From positions 260,134-324,133 of the forward strand of contig NZ_SWJE01000005.1 in assembly GCF_005144415.1 (NCBI RefSeq): a stretch of 64,000 nt of DNA. Reading direction: 5' to 3'. The notes under the pieces are model-generated. The model was not told where the DNA came from, searched no databases, and worked only from the letters and a program-made list of their open reading frames with translations. A program made the translations under genes and the position numbers. This document shows positions 16,977-24,905 of the stretch, in pieces. Within the stretch, counting starts at the first letter, position 1, and each line of letters starts with the position of its first letter. This DNA comes from Trinickia terrae (GTDB lineage: Bacteria > Pseudomonadota > Gammaproteobacteria > Burkholderiales > Burkholderiaceae).

Positions 16977-17780
16977 TCACGCCGCGCGCGGGGAAACCAG
17001 CGCGTCGAAATGCGCATAGGCTTCCGCCAGGCGCACGTCGTAGGCGTTCGCGCGGTAGTTGCGGCCGTTGTAGCCCTCGGCGAAATTCGCCCAGTTCCGC
17101 GCCTGCAAGGCGCGGTGCAGCGCCGGATTGCCATGGATGAAGGCGGCGAACGCGTCGAGCTGGCGCCGCTCGCTCTCTTCCATCGCCTCGACGAAGCGCT
17201 GCACGCTCGCATAGCCGAGCAGCTGCCAGTGAAAGCCCATGACCTGAAAGAGCCCCCAGCTGCACGACTCGAGCGCGGCGGTTCGCGATATGGTGATCGC
17301 ACGGGCAAGGCGTTCGTATTCGGCCGCGCCGCCCGCGTAGCCGCCGGGCCGCGTGTTCACGATCTCCGGGTCGCGCGCGGCGCAGGCGTTCGCATCCAGG
17401 CCGGCGCAGAGCAGGCGCCGGTACATGATGTGCCGCTCGAACAGGATCTTCGGCCGCCCGTCGAGCAGAAAGCCGAGGCCCGCCGTCTCGACGCTCATCA
17501 CCGCGTAGAGGGTGCTGCGGGGCACGCCGAGCGTTGCGGCCGCGTCGGCAAGATCGGCCTTCCCCAGCAGATGGAAAGTGCGAGCCTGCTGCTCGAGCAT
17601 TTCGCGCGTGCGGCTGCAGATCACGCCGGTATCGGCAATGCCGTGGCGCCGCTGAAACGATTCCAATGCGGACTTGGTCTTTTCGCCAAATACTCCATCC
17701 AGCTCCAGTGGGCCGTCCCTTAATAGAAGCGTCCGCTGGAGATAAAACACATCTTCGTTGCCGATTCCTTGCGTCGACAT
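16977..17780 (-). CDS. Peptidoglycan-binding N-acetylmuramidase (endolysin-like)
   Basis: The 267-residue product combines an N-terminal peptidoglycan-binding domain (about 8-62, DVFYLQRTLLLRDG to FQRRHGIADTGV) with a DUF3380-type N-acetylmuramidase domain (about 85-265). Features of the latter are VMSVETAGLGF (probable catalytic Glu at 98), PKILFERHIMYRRL and the strongly conserved SWGLFQVMGFHW. It has no signal peptide or membrane anchor, so it needs a holin or similar pore to reach the cell wall. The start ATG has GGAGA six bases upstream. It is first in a minus-strand series with the chitinase and two holin-like genes, the arrangement expected of a holin/endolysin export cassette. Confidence 0.88.
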   Translation of the reverse strand: MSTQGIGNEDVFYLQRTLLLRDGPLELDGVFGEKTKSALESFQRRHGIADTGVICSRTREMLEQQARTFHLLGKADLADAAATLGVPRSTLYAVMSVETAGLGFLLDGRPKILFERHIMYRRLLCAGLDANACAARDPEIVNTRPGGYAGGAAEYERLARAITISRTAALESCSWGLFQVMGFHWQLLGYASVQRFVEAMEESERRQLDAFAAFIHGNPALHRALQARNWANFAEGYNGRNYRANAYDVRLAEAYAHFDALVSPRAA

Positions 17781-18211
17781 AACTGTCTCCCGCTTTGCTG
17801 AATTAATCGAATGTGATGGCGCTATTCGCGGCTTCTCGCGCTCGGGTATCGGCGCGATAGCGCATGGTGATGTCGGCGGGTTATGCAGTGCCATAGAAGA
17901 GCGGCCGGCGAATGCGCTTTTCTCTTTCCAATTTCCGCGCGGCGCCGCCTGGGATTCGCGCAGGAGCGCGGCTGGCCGGGCACGGTTGAGCCGAAGGGGC
18001 AGGCGCAAGAACTCGTGGGGGATTTTAAAGGCCCCGCAGTATAGGAATATCTATATATACAAACTGTTCTGAATTTTATCGATTTATTTTATTGGATATA
18101 CCCATTCTGCATATATGGCTGGCGCTAATTCGGTGGAGGCCTTTTCCATAGGTTGGCCGATTTTATCCCGCTACGCTGGGCTCCCTTTTCAACCACCAAG
18201 AGGGATGTCCT
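17781..18211. promoter_or_regulatory. A/T-rich divergent control region of the chitinase/muramidase locus
   Basis: This 430-base gap separates the minus-strand muramidase from the plus-strand regulator. From about 18040 to 18160 it becomes very A/T rich (for example ATCTATATATACA and ATCGATTTATTTTATTGG), in sharp contrast to the locus around it. That is typical of a promoter region bound by nucleoid silencers and by winged-helix activators. No specific operator repeat was confirmed. Confidence 0.5.
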
Positions 18212-19036
18212 ATGAACCGCGTCGTGGATGGGTTTTACTTTGACTGGGACGGGGATCGCGTGGTGCGGGGAAGCATTGAAATAAAAATATCGGGTCAGGA
18301 AAAAATGCTGCTTCGTCTATTTGTGGATGGGGGCGAATCGGTAAAGACGAAAGACGACCTGCTCAATGCAGTGTGGGGGCGGCGAGCCCCTTTCGTGGAC
18401 GAGCTGTATCTGACCCAGCTGATCTATCGCTTGCGCAAGTCGCTGCGTGCCGTGGGCCTGGGCGCGCACATCGTGACCGTGCCGCATGTCGGGTATCGCT
18501 TCGTTCCCGTGCCGCTTGCCGAGGCGCCGGGCGGCGCGGACGAGCACGGCGCCTCCGCCGGGCAGGGCTTGCGGCGCACGCGCGGCATCTCCGGCCTGCT
18601 CGCCCGGCTCGGCCTGGCCGTCTCCGGGCCGCCGCGCTCGCCGGCCGCGCTGCCGTTCGAGCGCGACGCCCTGCTCATCGACGCCGATGCCGGCGTCGCG
18701 AGCTATCGCGGCGCCACGGCCAAGCTCACGCGGCTCGAGCAGCGGCTTCTCGCGGCCTTCACCGCGCGGCCGGACGCCGTGTTGCCGAAGCGGGAACTGA
18801 TCGCCTGTATCTGGAGCGAGGCGGACGGCGTCGACGAAAACTGCCTGACGCAGCTCGCGTCGCGCCTGCGCCGGTCGCTGCACCCGCTCGGGCTGGACGA
18901 CCGCGTCATCGCGATTCCCAAGGTCGGCTACTGCTTTCGCTCGCTGCCGCGGGGCACTGGCGACGATGCGGGGGATCCCGAACCACCCGCGAAGGTGTTC
19001 GGGCGTCATCGGCTCAAACTCGCTTTCTACCCGTAG
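18212..19036 (+). CDS. Transcriptional regulator with two tandem winged-helix (OmpR/ToxR-type) domains
   Basis: The 274-residue protein carries two complete Trans_reg_C-type winged-helix domains and nothing else recognisable. Domain 1 (about 1-105) shows KDDLLNAVWG, LYLTQLIYRLRKSLRAVG and VPHVGYRFVPVP. Domain 2 (about 155-255) shows KRELIACIWS, CLTQLASRLRRSLHPLG and IPKVGYCFRSLP. There is no receiver domain and no membrane segment, unlike OmpR or CadC/ToxR proteins. The start follows AGAGGGA. Divergent placement from the muramidase/chitinase genes makes it the likely local activator; one molecule could contact two half-sites. Why two domains are present is unexplained. Confidence 0.85.
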   Translation: MNRVVDGFYFDWDGDRVVRGSIEIKISGQEKMLLRLFVDGGESVKTKDDLLNAVWGRRAPFVDELYLTQLIYRLRKSLRAVGLGAHIVTVPHVGYRFVPVPLAEAPGGADEHGASAGQGLRRTRGISGLLARLGLAVSGPPRSPAALPFERDALLIDADAGVASYRGATAKLTRLEQRLLAAFTARPDAVLPKRELIACIWSEADGVDENCLTQLASRLRRSLHPLGLDDRVIAIPKVGYCFRSLPRGTGDDAGDPEPPAKVFGRHRLKLAFYP

Positions 19037-19080
19037 CGGGCGGTTTGAGCGCCATGCCGCGCGCTGTCGCGGCATTCGAA

Positions 19081-19115
19081 CAAAAAAAGCGGCGATACGC
19101 GAACGTACCGCCGCC
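19081..19115 (-). terminator. Rho-independent terminator of the 851-residue protein gene
   Basis: Read on the minus strand, an 11-base-pair stem GCGGCGGTACG / CGTATCGCCGC with a TTCG tetraloop is followed by seven T residues. It lies 24 bases past the stop codon of the 19140-21695 gene and may also stop the convergent regulator transcript. Confidence 0.85.
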
Positions 19116-19139
19116 GGAAAAATGAGCGCGATCGCCCCG

Positions 19140-21695
19140 TCAGTTCCCGGTGCGCAGCGAGATCGGACCGTCCATGTACGCTGCGATCTTTGCGCCGGTC
19201 CACGGGCCGGTCCTGCCGATATCGCGGACGATGCCGGTCGTCGCGCCCCCGCCGAGCTGCACCGAGAAGATGCCGCGCAGCGGGAAGTCGCCGTAGGCGG
19301 GCTGGCCGAGGTCGAACGGCCCGCGCGTGAACAGCTTGCCGACCGGCTCGTTCGTATAAGGCGCCGGGAAGTGGGCCGGCAAGCGGAAGTTGCGCACGGT
19401 GGCGTTGATGTTATCGGCGTCGGCGCCGATTTCCGGCTGCCCGAACAGATAGCTGCCGCCCGTGCCCCAGTTCTGCGAATCGAACGGATCGGCGACGGCG
19501 TCCGACGCGTCCGGCAGACGGCTCGCCGGATACTGCCACGGCATGACGGGCTTCTTCAGGCGCCGGCTCAGCCACTTCACGAAGTCGAAGAAGCGCGGCC
19601 ATTCGTGCGGAGCGCCGTAGCAGTAGCTGTTCCAGTACGAACGCAGGGTCAGGTCGTCGGCTTCGTAGCGGTCGACCGCGTGGAAATCGGCGCCGTAGTC
19701 GCCGTCGAATACCCCGGCCTTCAAGGCGTATTCGCCGGTGCTTTCCGCATAGGCCTTCACGTCCGCGTCGCCGTAGACCCACGTCGATCCGCCCACGCCC
19801 CACAGGTTGCTCTGCCAGCCCAGCGAGACCTTGCCGCCCGCCACGGCGCGCGTGAGCCAGTTGACGCTGCGCACGTAGCCGCGGAGGTCTTCCGTGATGT
19901 CGTCGGGGATGACGAGCGCCGCCGGCAGCCGGCCGCGCCGCACGGATTCGGCGATCGCCTCCTGCAGCGGCGCGCGCACCGGCACCGTGCCGCCGTCGAT
20001 CGGACCGGTGACGGGCAGGTTCTCCTGCTGGCAGGCGCCGAGGAAGTCGGGATTGACGATGACGGCTCCCGCCACGGGATGATCGGCGTCGGCGGCATCG
20101 CGCAGCAGCGACAACGTGAGGATGTAATTCGCGTAGGCGTACTTGTGCCGTTCGGCGCTCTTCAGGATCGACTTCGTGTCGCCGAGCGACAGGTTGCAGG
20201 TGTACGAGATCATGATCGGCAGCACGCGGTGGCCGCCGCCCACCTGGGCTTCGATGCCGCGCGCGAGCTGGATCGTCCGCTCGGTCGCGTAGTCGCGGTC
20301 GAGATAGGTGTTGTCGTCGCCGGCGCCGTCGTTGCCCGCGTACTTGAAGATCGCCGAGGCCCGCGCCGCCGCGAAATCGTCCTGGTTGGTCGGCGTGAGC
20401 TGCGCGCACGCGCCGAAGCTCAGGAACCCGGGGAAGCCCGGCACGACGAGGTTCGCCGAGCGCTTGATGCGGACCGAAAGCGGCGTGCCCGCCGACGCAT
20501 CGAACTCGGCCGGCTGCGCCTCGACCGTATAGATCACGCCGTTGTCGATGAAATCGCTCACCTGCGCCGTATAGCTGCCAGGCTCGAGCAGCGACGGGAA
20601 CGCCGTCGTGCCGTTCTGCAGGGAGAGGCGCGCGGCGTAATCGGCATCGGCGCGGGCGAGGCGCAGCAGGAACGTGTTCGGCAGCGGCGTATCGGTCTCG
20701 ACCGCGACCGGCTGCGAGATGTACCCGGTCGTGTCTAGCTTCCTGCGCTCGACGGAGGACCAGTCGATCTTCACGCCGATCAGCGCCGTGCCGAGCGTGA
20801 AGCCGAGCGGCTCGAAGGTGTACTCGTAGTTGTTGAGGCGTATCGTCCGCGTGCGGACTTCGACGCTGCCTTGCGCCGGCAGGCCGCTGACCGGCGTCGT
20901 GTGGCCGACGGCGCTGTCGAAGCTCGCGAGCACGGCGCCTGTTGCGGTTTCGACGATGTCGACGGCGAGCGTTTCCGTGCCCAGTTCGTCGAAGAGGTCC
21001 TGCGACACGGTGACATCGAGCGCCCCGTGCTTGACGACGCGCCCGAACGTCACGCGCAGCGACACGCTTTGCCCGGCGGTCACGGTGATCGAGGCCGCCG
21101 ACGGCACCACCGGCGCGCTGACGGTGCCGCCTCCGGTGGCGACCGGCGCGGCGCTGACCGCGTAGGTGCCGGCGGGCAGCGTGACGTCCTGAACGGCGCC
21201 ATAGGTCAGCGAGACATCCTCGACGATCGTGCCGTACTGGAAGCGCACCACGGGGCTCACGTCCGCGAGCGCCGGATCGGGGCAGGCCGCGACGTCGGCC
21301 TTGACCGTGCCGCCGACGTCGGGTTCTTCGTCGGTGCTGAGCACGAACGAATCGAAGTACTGCTGCGCCGCCTCGCCGCGCAGGTCGCCGCCGACGCCGA
21401 TGTGCAGCGTGACCGCGCGTCCCGGCGCATAGCGCGGCGCTTTGAGGAAGATCTTGAGCGTCACGTCATAGAGCTTTTCGGCGATGGGCGCGTTGACGAC
21501 GTCGACGGCGGCGTCGAGCCACGGGTCGGCGTTGACGCTGCCCTGGGTGACTTCCGCCGGAGACTTGAAGTTCAGGAAGAGGTACTGCTGCGCGACGAGG
21601 CTGCTCCCATCCGCGTTCTTGATGCCGGAGACGACGAAGGTGCTCCACCATTCGCTGGCGCCTTCGGCACTGACTTGTGCAACGAGCTTGGTCAT
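19140..21695 (-). CDS. Large multidomain protein without signal peptide, glycoside-hydrolase-like C-terminus
   Basis: I do not recognise a named family with certainty. The 851-residue product starts MTKLVAQVSAEGASEWWSTF after an AGGA ribosome site and has no signal peptide. Residues 1-145 (carbohydrate-module-like), then several beta-rich segments (about 145-440, PAGTYAVSAAPVATGGG, ASITVTAGQSVSLRVTFG) resemble carbohydrate-binding or Ig-like modules. From about 440 a different domain begins (FPGFLSFGACAQLTP, HRVLPIMISYTC, GAVIVNPDFLGACQQ, RFFDFVKWLSRRLKKPVMPW), with motifs reminiscent of a TIM-barrel glycosidase. It shares the chitinase's lack of export signal and sits in the same repeat-bounded locus, so it may be a second cargo of the same release system. 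Catalytic function is inferred only. Confidence 0.6.
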   Translation of the reverse strand: MTKLVAQVSAEGASEWWSTFVVSGIKNADGSSLVAQQYLFLNFKSPAEVTQGSVNADPWLDAAVDVVNAPIAEKLYDVTLKIFLKAPRYAPGRAVTLHIGVGGDLRGEAAQQYFDSFVLSTDEEPDVGGTVKADVAACPDPALADVSPVVRFQYGTIVEDVSLTYGAVQDVTLPAGTYAVSAAPVATGGGTVSAPVVPSAASITVTAGQSVSLRVTFGRVVKHGALDVTVSQDLFDELGTETLAVDIVETATGAVLASFDSAVGHTTPVSGLPAQGSVEVRTRTIRLNNYEYTFEPLGFTLGTALIGVKIDWSSVERRKLDTTGYISQPVAVETDTPLPNTFLLRLARADADYAARLSLQNGTTAFPSLLEPGSYTAQVSDFIDNGVIYTVEAQPAEFDASAGTPLSVRIKRSANLVVPGFPGFLSFGACAQLTPTNQDDFAAARASAIFKYAGNDGAGDDNTYLDRDYATERTIQLARGIEAQVGGGHRVLPIMISYTCNLSLGDTKSILKSAERHKYAYANYILTLSLLRDAADADHPVAGAVIVNPDFLGACQQENLPVTGPIDGGTVPVRAPLQEAIAESVRRGRLPAALVIPDDITEDLRGYVRSVNWLTRAVAGGKVSLGWQSNLWGVGGSTWVYGDADVKAYAESTGEYALKAGVFDGDYGADFHAVDRYEADDLTLRSYWNSYCYGAPHEWPRFFDFVKWLSRRLKKPVMPWQYPASRLPDASDAVADPFDSQNWGTGGSYLFGQPEIGADADNINATVRNFRLPAHFPAPYTNEPVGKLFTRGPFDLGQPAYGDFPLRGIFSVQLGGGATTGIVRDIGRTGPWTGAKIAAYMDGPISLRTGN

Positions 21696-21964
21696 GTCGG
21701 ATCCTGGTGAGAAGAAGAGAGATGAATCGGCACGTACGCCGCAAGCGGGCGATACGTGGCGAACATCGTCGCGGCCGGGTCCGGGCGCAGAAATGGAGCA
21801 GCGATGGAAGAGGGTGCTGGCGTGGATGGAGGAACGCCGGCGCAAGGGCGATGCGCCGGGTTATAGCTGGAAGAGTTTGCTGTTGCAGCTGGGGGCGGGG
21901 CCGGGTCCTAGAGCGTATCTTGCGGGGCGCTGATGTTGTGTTGTTTCCCAAGGCTTACGTGAAA

Positions 21965-22197
21965 ACTTTGAATTCGCAGCGTTCCGTATAGTCCGTCCCT
22001 CCCCGGGACCGGGGTCACTTTTGTCCTTGCCAAAAGTAACCAAAAGCGCGTCCTGGGCGGACGGCCTTGGCCCGGAGGCACTCAGTCCTGTTGGCGGTAG
22101 CGTTCAGGGGGCTACCGTTGTCGCTCGCCGCAGGTCCCGTTAGCACGCGGCACTGAATTACGCAGAGTCGAATCAAATCAATGCCGATAGTCAGCAA
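21965..22197 (-). repeat. ~230-bp structured repeat, copy C (inverted)
   Basis: Read on the minus strand this matches copy A over its whole length, including TTTGATTCGACTC, CAACAGGACTGAGTG, the GGTTACTTTTG/CAAAAGTGACC hairpin and the closing CAAAGTTT. Substitutions are scattered, so the copy is older or less constrained than the A/B pair. With copy A it brackets the 13.3-21.7 kb chitinase locus. Confidence 0.85.
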
Positions 22198-22290
22198 AGG
22201 CCCGAAGAGCCATGTCTCGCGATGCGGCGCATGCGCTCGTGCTCACATCCAATCGCAGGCAACGTGGGGCGCAGCCAGACCGATGTCTTC

Positions 22291-22507
22291 CATTTGTTTC
22301 GTCGCAAGGCCATTCGGTGCCACGTGCTAACGGGACGCACAGCGAGCGGTAACAGATGCCCCCAGAACGCTATCGCCAACAGGACTGAGTGCGCTTCGGC
22401 CGAGGCCGTCCGCCGAGGACGCGCTTTTGGTTACTTTTGGCAAGGACAAAAGTGACCCCGGTCCCGGGGAGGGACGGACTGTACGGAACGCTGCGAAATC
22501 AAAGTTG
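22291..22507 (+). repeat. ~230-bp structured repeat, copy B
   Basis: From GTGCGCTTCGGCC onward this is practically identical to copy A for more than 100 bases, ending GAAATCAAAGTTG. The 5' part is more diverged. Copies C and B are head-to-head inverted repeats separated by about 95 bases and could form a large cruciform or recombine. Confidence 0.85.
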
Positions 22508-22534
22508 CACGACAACGACAACCAACCGTAAACG

Positions 22535-22558
22535 AACCAAACCAAACCAAACCAAACC
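22535..22558 (+). repeat. AACCA pentanucleotide tandem repeat
   Basis: Nearly five copies of AACCA follow repeat copy B. Such tracts can change length by slipped-strand pairing. No promoter or reading frame is obviously placed to be switched by it. Confidence 0.8.
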
Positions 22559-22603
22559 CTTTGCACGGAAACGCACCGTGCCTGTAATTAGCGCGAACAC
22601 GCC

Positions 22604-23377
22604 CTAGACCGCGAACAGCCTTCCGAACTGCGGCAGAGCATCGGCGACGCCCGCGAGCCGCAGCGCATGCCAAGCCATCGCGTGATTGCTCGACGTCACG
22701 GGCTTGCCGAGTTCGGACTCGATTTCGGTGACGGTATCCGCGAGCCGCAGGCTCGTGCAGGAGACGAACACCGCTTCGACATCGGCGCGTTCGCCGAGCG
22801 CGAGCACCGCGCGGCGGATCGAGGCGGCGTCGATGCGCGCGACTTCGTTGTCGTCGCTGTGCTCGAACGATCCCATCCGCACGACGTTCAGGCCGCGCGC
22901 CTGGAGATAGTCGCGCATCGCGTCGTTGATGCGCCGCACGTACGGCGTAAGCAGCGCGATGCGGCGCATGCCGAGCTTCTCGAACCCGGCGCGCGCCGCC
23001 GTGATCGGCGTCGTGCACGCCACGCCGGGCCGCGCCTCGCGGATTCTCGCGAACACGGTTTCCTCGCCGAGCACCATCGACGCCGACGTGCAGCCGAACG
23101 CCACCACGTCGAGCCGTTCGCCGGGCCGGATCACCGCGGCGCCGGGGGCGATGCGTCCATCCATGTCGAGGAGCGTCTCCGGCGTGATCTGCGCCGGGCT
23201 CGCGACGCGGCTCTCATAGAGCGCGACGCCGTCGAGCGCGAGCAGCTTGCGCCACTCGTGCTCGATCGTGTTGTCGGTGGCCAGCACGATCAAGCCGATC
23301 GACGCGCGGCGCGCCGTGCCTTCGTCCAGCGTGAAGGGCAGGCGCAGGTAGTCGTCTGCGGAAGCGTCGGCAGTCAT
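22604..23377 (-). CDS. Asp/Glu/hydantoin racemase superfamily protein (arylmalonate decarboxylase/maleate isomerase-like)
   Basis: The 257-residue cytoplasmic enzyme belongs to the two-cysteine racemase superfamily. The paired catalytic cysteines appear as VVAFGCTSASMVLG (about 95) and AVFVSCTSLRLADT (about 205), each followed by Thr-Ser as in arylmalonate decarboxylases and maleate cis-trans isomerases. CTTPITAARAGFEKLG and SSNHAMAWHALRLAG also fit. The ATG overlaps the stop codon of dadA by four bases (ATGA type), so translation is probably coupled. Partnership with a D-amino-acid dehydrogenase suggests it supplies or salvages a chiral acid or amino acid. The actual substrate cannot be read from sequence. 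Confidence 0.82.
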   Translation of the reverse strand: MTADASADDYLRLPFTLDEGTARRASIGLIVLATDNTIEHEWRKLLALDGVALYESRVASPAQITPETLLDMDGRIAPGAAVIRPGERLDVVAFGCTSASMVLGEETVFARIREARPGVACTTPITAARAGFEKLGMRRIALLTPYVRRINDAMRDYLQARGLNVVRMGSFEHSDDNEVARIDAASIRRAVLALGERADVEAVFVSCTSLRLADTVTEIESELGKPVTSSNHAMAWHALRLAGVADALPQFGRLFAV

Positions 23378-24618
23378 TTCATCGTCAATCCGGTGATGTC
23401 CAGTTCCGGTGCGCGGCCTTGCATGATGTCGGCGAGCACGCGCGCGGTGCCGCACGACATCGTCCAGCCCATGTGTCCGTGGCCGGTGTTGATGAAGAGG
23501 TTGCGGTGGCGGGTCGCGCCGATGATCGGCGTGCCCTCGGGCGTCATCGGCCGCAGGCCCGCCCAGTACGACGGGCGGCTGTAGTCCGCGCCGTTGGGGA
23601 AGAGGCCGCGCGCGGCGGCGAGCATGTGCGTGAAGTCGGCGGGCGTGTGCCGCGTGTCGTAGCCCGCGAACTCCGCCGTCGCCGTGAAGCGCAGCCGGTT
23701 GCCGAAGCGCGCCCACGCGACGAGGTTCTTTTCGTCGACGCCGCCGATCGCGGGCGGCGTGTGGCCGGTTTCGACGGGCAGCGTCACCGAGTAGCCCTTC
23801 ACCGGATACACCGGTATCCGGTAGCCGAGCTTGCGTCCGAGGAATGGCGAGTAGGAGCCGAGCGCGAGCACGTAGCGGTCGCCCTTTATCGGGCCGCGCG
23901 AGGTCTCGATCTGGTCGATGCGCTCGGCGCTGGCGTCCGCGCCGCGGATGTCAGTGTCGAACTGGAATGTGACGCCGAGCGCCACGCACCGTTCGTAGAG
24001 CGCGCGCGTGAACAGGTATGCGTCGCCGCTTTCGTCGGTCGGGCAGTAGATCGCGCCGGCCAGCTCGTCGCGGGCGGCGGCGAGCGCGGGTTCCTTCAGG
24101 ATCGCGTCCTGCGGCGTGAGCGTCTCGAGCGGCAGGCCGTTCTCGGTGAGGATCGACATATGCGCGACACCGCTCGCGAAGGCCGCTTCGTCGCGGTAGA
24201 GGTAGAGCAAGCCGCGGCCGATGCGTTCGTAAGCGAGCTGTTCGGCGGCGGTAAGCGCATGCAGCTGCGCTTGCGAATAGCGGCACAGCCGGACCTTGCG
24301 CGAGGTGTTCAGGCGCGAGCGCTCCTCGGTGCAGTTCTGCAGAAACAGCCAGCACCAGGCCCACATGCGCCAGTCGGCCTTGAGTCTCAGGCGCAGCGCC
24401 TGACGCTCGTCGAACAGCGACTTCAGCAGGATCTTCGGCGCGCGCGGCGATGCCCAGGTGTACGAATGTCCGGGCGCGACGAGGCCCGCGTTGGCGAAGC
24501 TCGTCTCGAGCGCGACGCCCGCGCGGCGCTCGACGACGACGACTTCGTCGCCCGCCTTCGCGAGGAAGTACGCCGACGTGACCCCGACAATGCCGCCGCC
24601 CAGCACGATCGTCTTCAT
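23374..24618 (-). CDS. dadA: D-amino acid dehydrogenase, small-subunit type (DadA-like)
   Basis: This FAD-dependent dehydrogenase oxidises D-amino acids to 2-oxo acids and passes electrons to the respiratory chain. The 414-residue product has the N-terminal dinucleotide-binding motif VLGGGIVGVTSAYFLAKAGD, VVERRAGVALETSFANAG, and the C-terminal FAD contact NLFINTGHGHMGWTMSCGTA typical of DadA. The usual catabolic partner, alanine racemase DadX, is absent; a different racemase-family gene takes that place. The divergent ABC transporter across a 287-base gap suggests an uptake-and-oxidation unit for an amino acid or derivative. Several dadA paralogues are usual in Burkholderia. Confidence 0.9.
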   Translation of the reverse strand: MKTIVLGGGIVGVTSAYFLAKAGDEVVVVERRAGVALETSFANAGLVAPGHSYTWASPRAPKILLKSLFDERQALRLRLKADWRMWAWCWLFLQNCTEERSRLNTSRKVRLCRYSQAQLHALTAAEQLAYERIGRGLLYLYRDEAAFASGVAHMSILTENGLPLETLTPQDAILKEPALAAARDELAGAIYCPTDESGDAYLFTRALYERCVALGVTFQFDTDIRGADASAERIDQIETSRGPIKGDRYVLALGSYSPFLGRKLGYRIPVYPVKGYSVTLPVETGHTPPAIGGVDEKNLVAWARFGNRLRFTATAEFAGYDTRHTPADFTHMLAAARGLFPNGADYSRPSYWAGLRPMTPEGTPIIGATRHRNLFINTGHGHMGWTMSCGTARVLADIMQGRAPELDITGLTMK

Positions 24619-24905
24619 GGATGGCCTCTGATCGGTAGAGCCGGCCTGATTCCAGAATAGTACGGAAAGCCATGGCGTTCAGACGCATATTGTCTGACGT
24701 GGGCCCTGTACGTGTTTCCACTTCCTTCATATCAGGGGGAACGAGACCTATCATGAAGCGAGCGCTTTCGGGGCTGCAATCCGATCTACCCGATAGCCGG
24801 GCCGCCGCATCCATTCGCGACACGGCAGCATCCCGTTCATGGCGGGCCCTCCTGACACCCCTCGCCCGAAACGCGCCGATTCTTCCTAAAACAAGGAGAA
24901 ACGAA

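Larger units (their letters stand above)
21696..22603. other. Gene-poor region with inverted repeat copies C and B
   Basis: About 900 bases without a supported gene. Nearest the 851-residue protein is its leader (21696-21960). It is followed by repeat copy C (minus orientation), about 95 bases of spacer, copy B (plus orientation) and an AACCA tandem tract. Confidence 0.6.

Noticed and set aside
13324..17780. Interpretation of the holin/muramidase genes as a prophage or tailocin
   Set aside because: No capsid, tail, portal, integrase or repressor genes are present, and a full-length chitinase is embedded between the lysis genes. A small relic cannot be wholly excluded.
21965..22507. Insertion sequence at the inverted repeat pair C/B
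   Set aside because: No transposase frame lies between or beside them, and the spacer is only about 95 bases.
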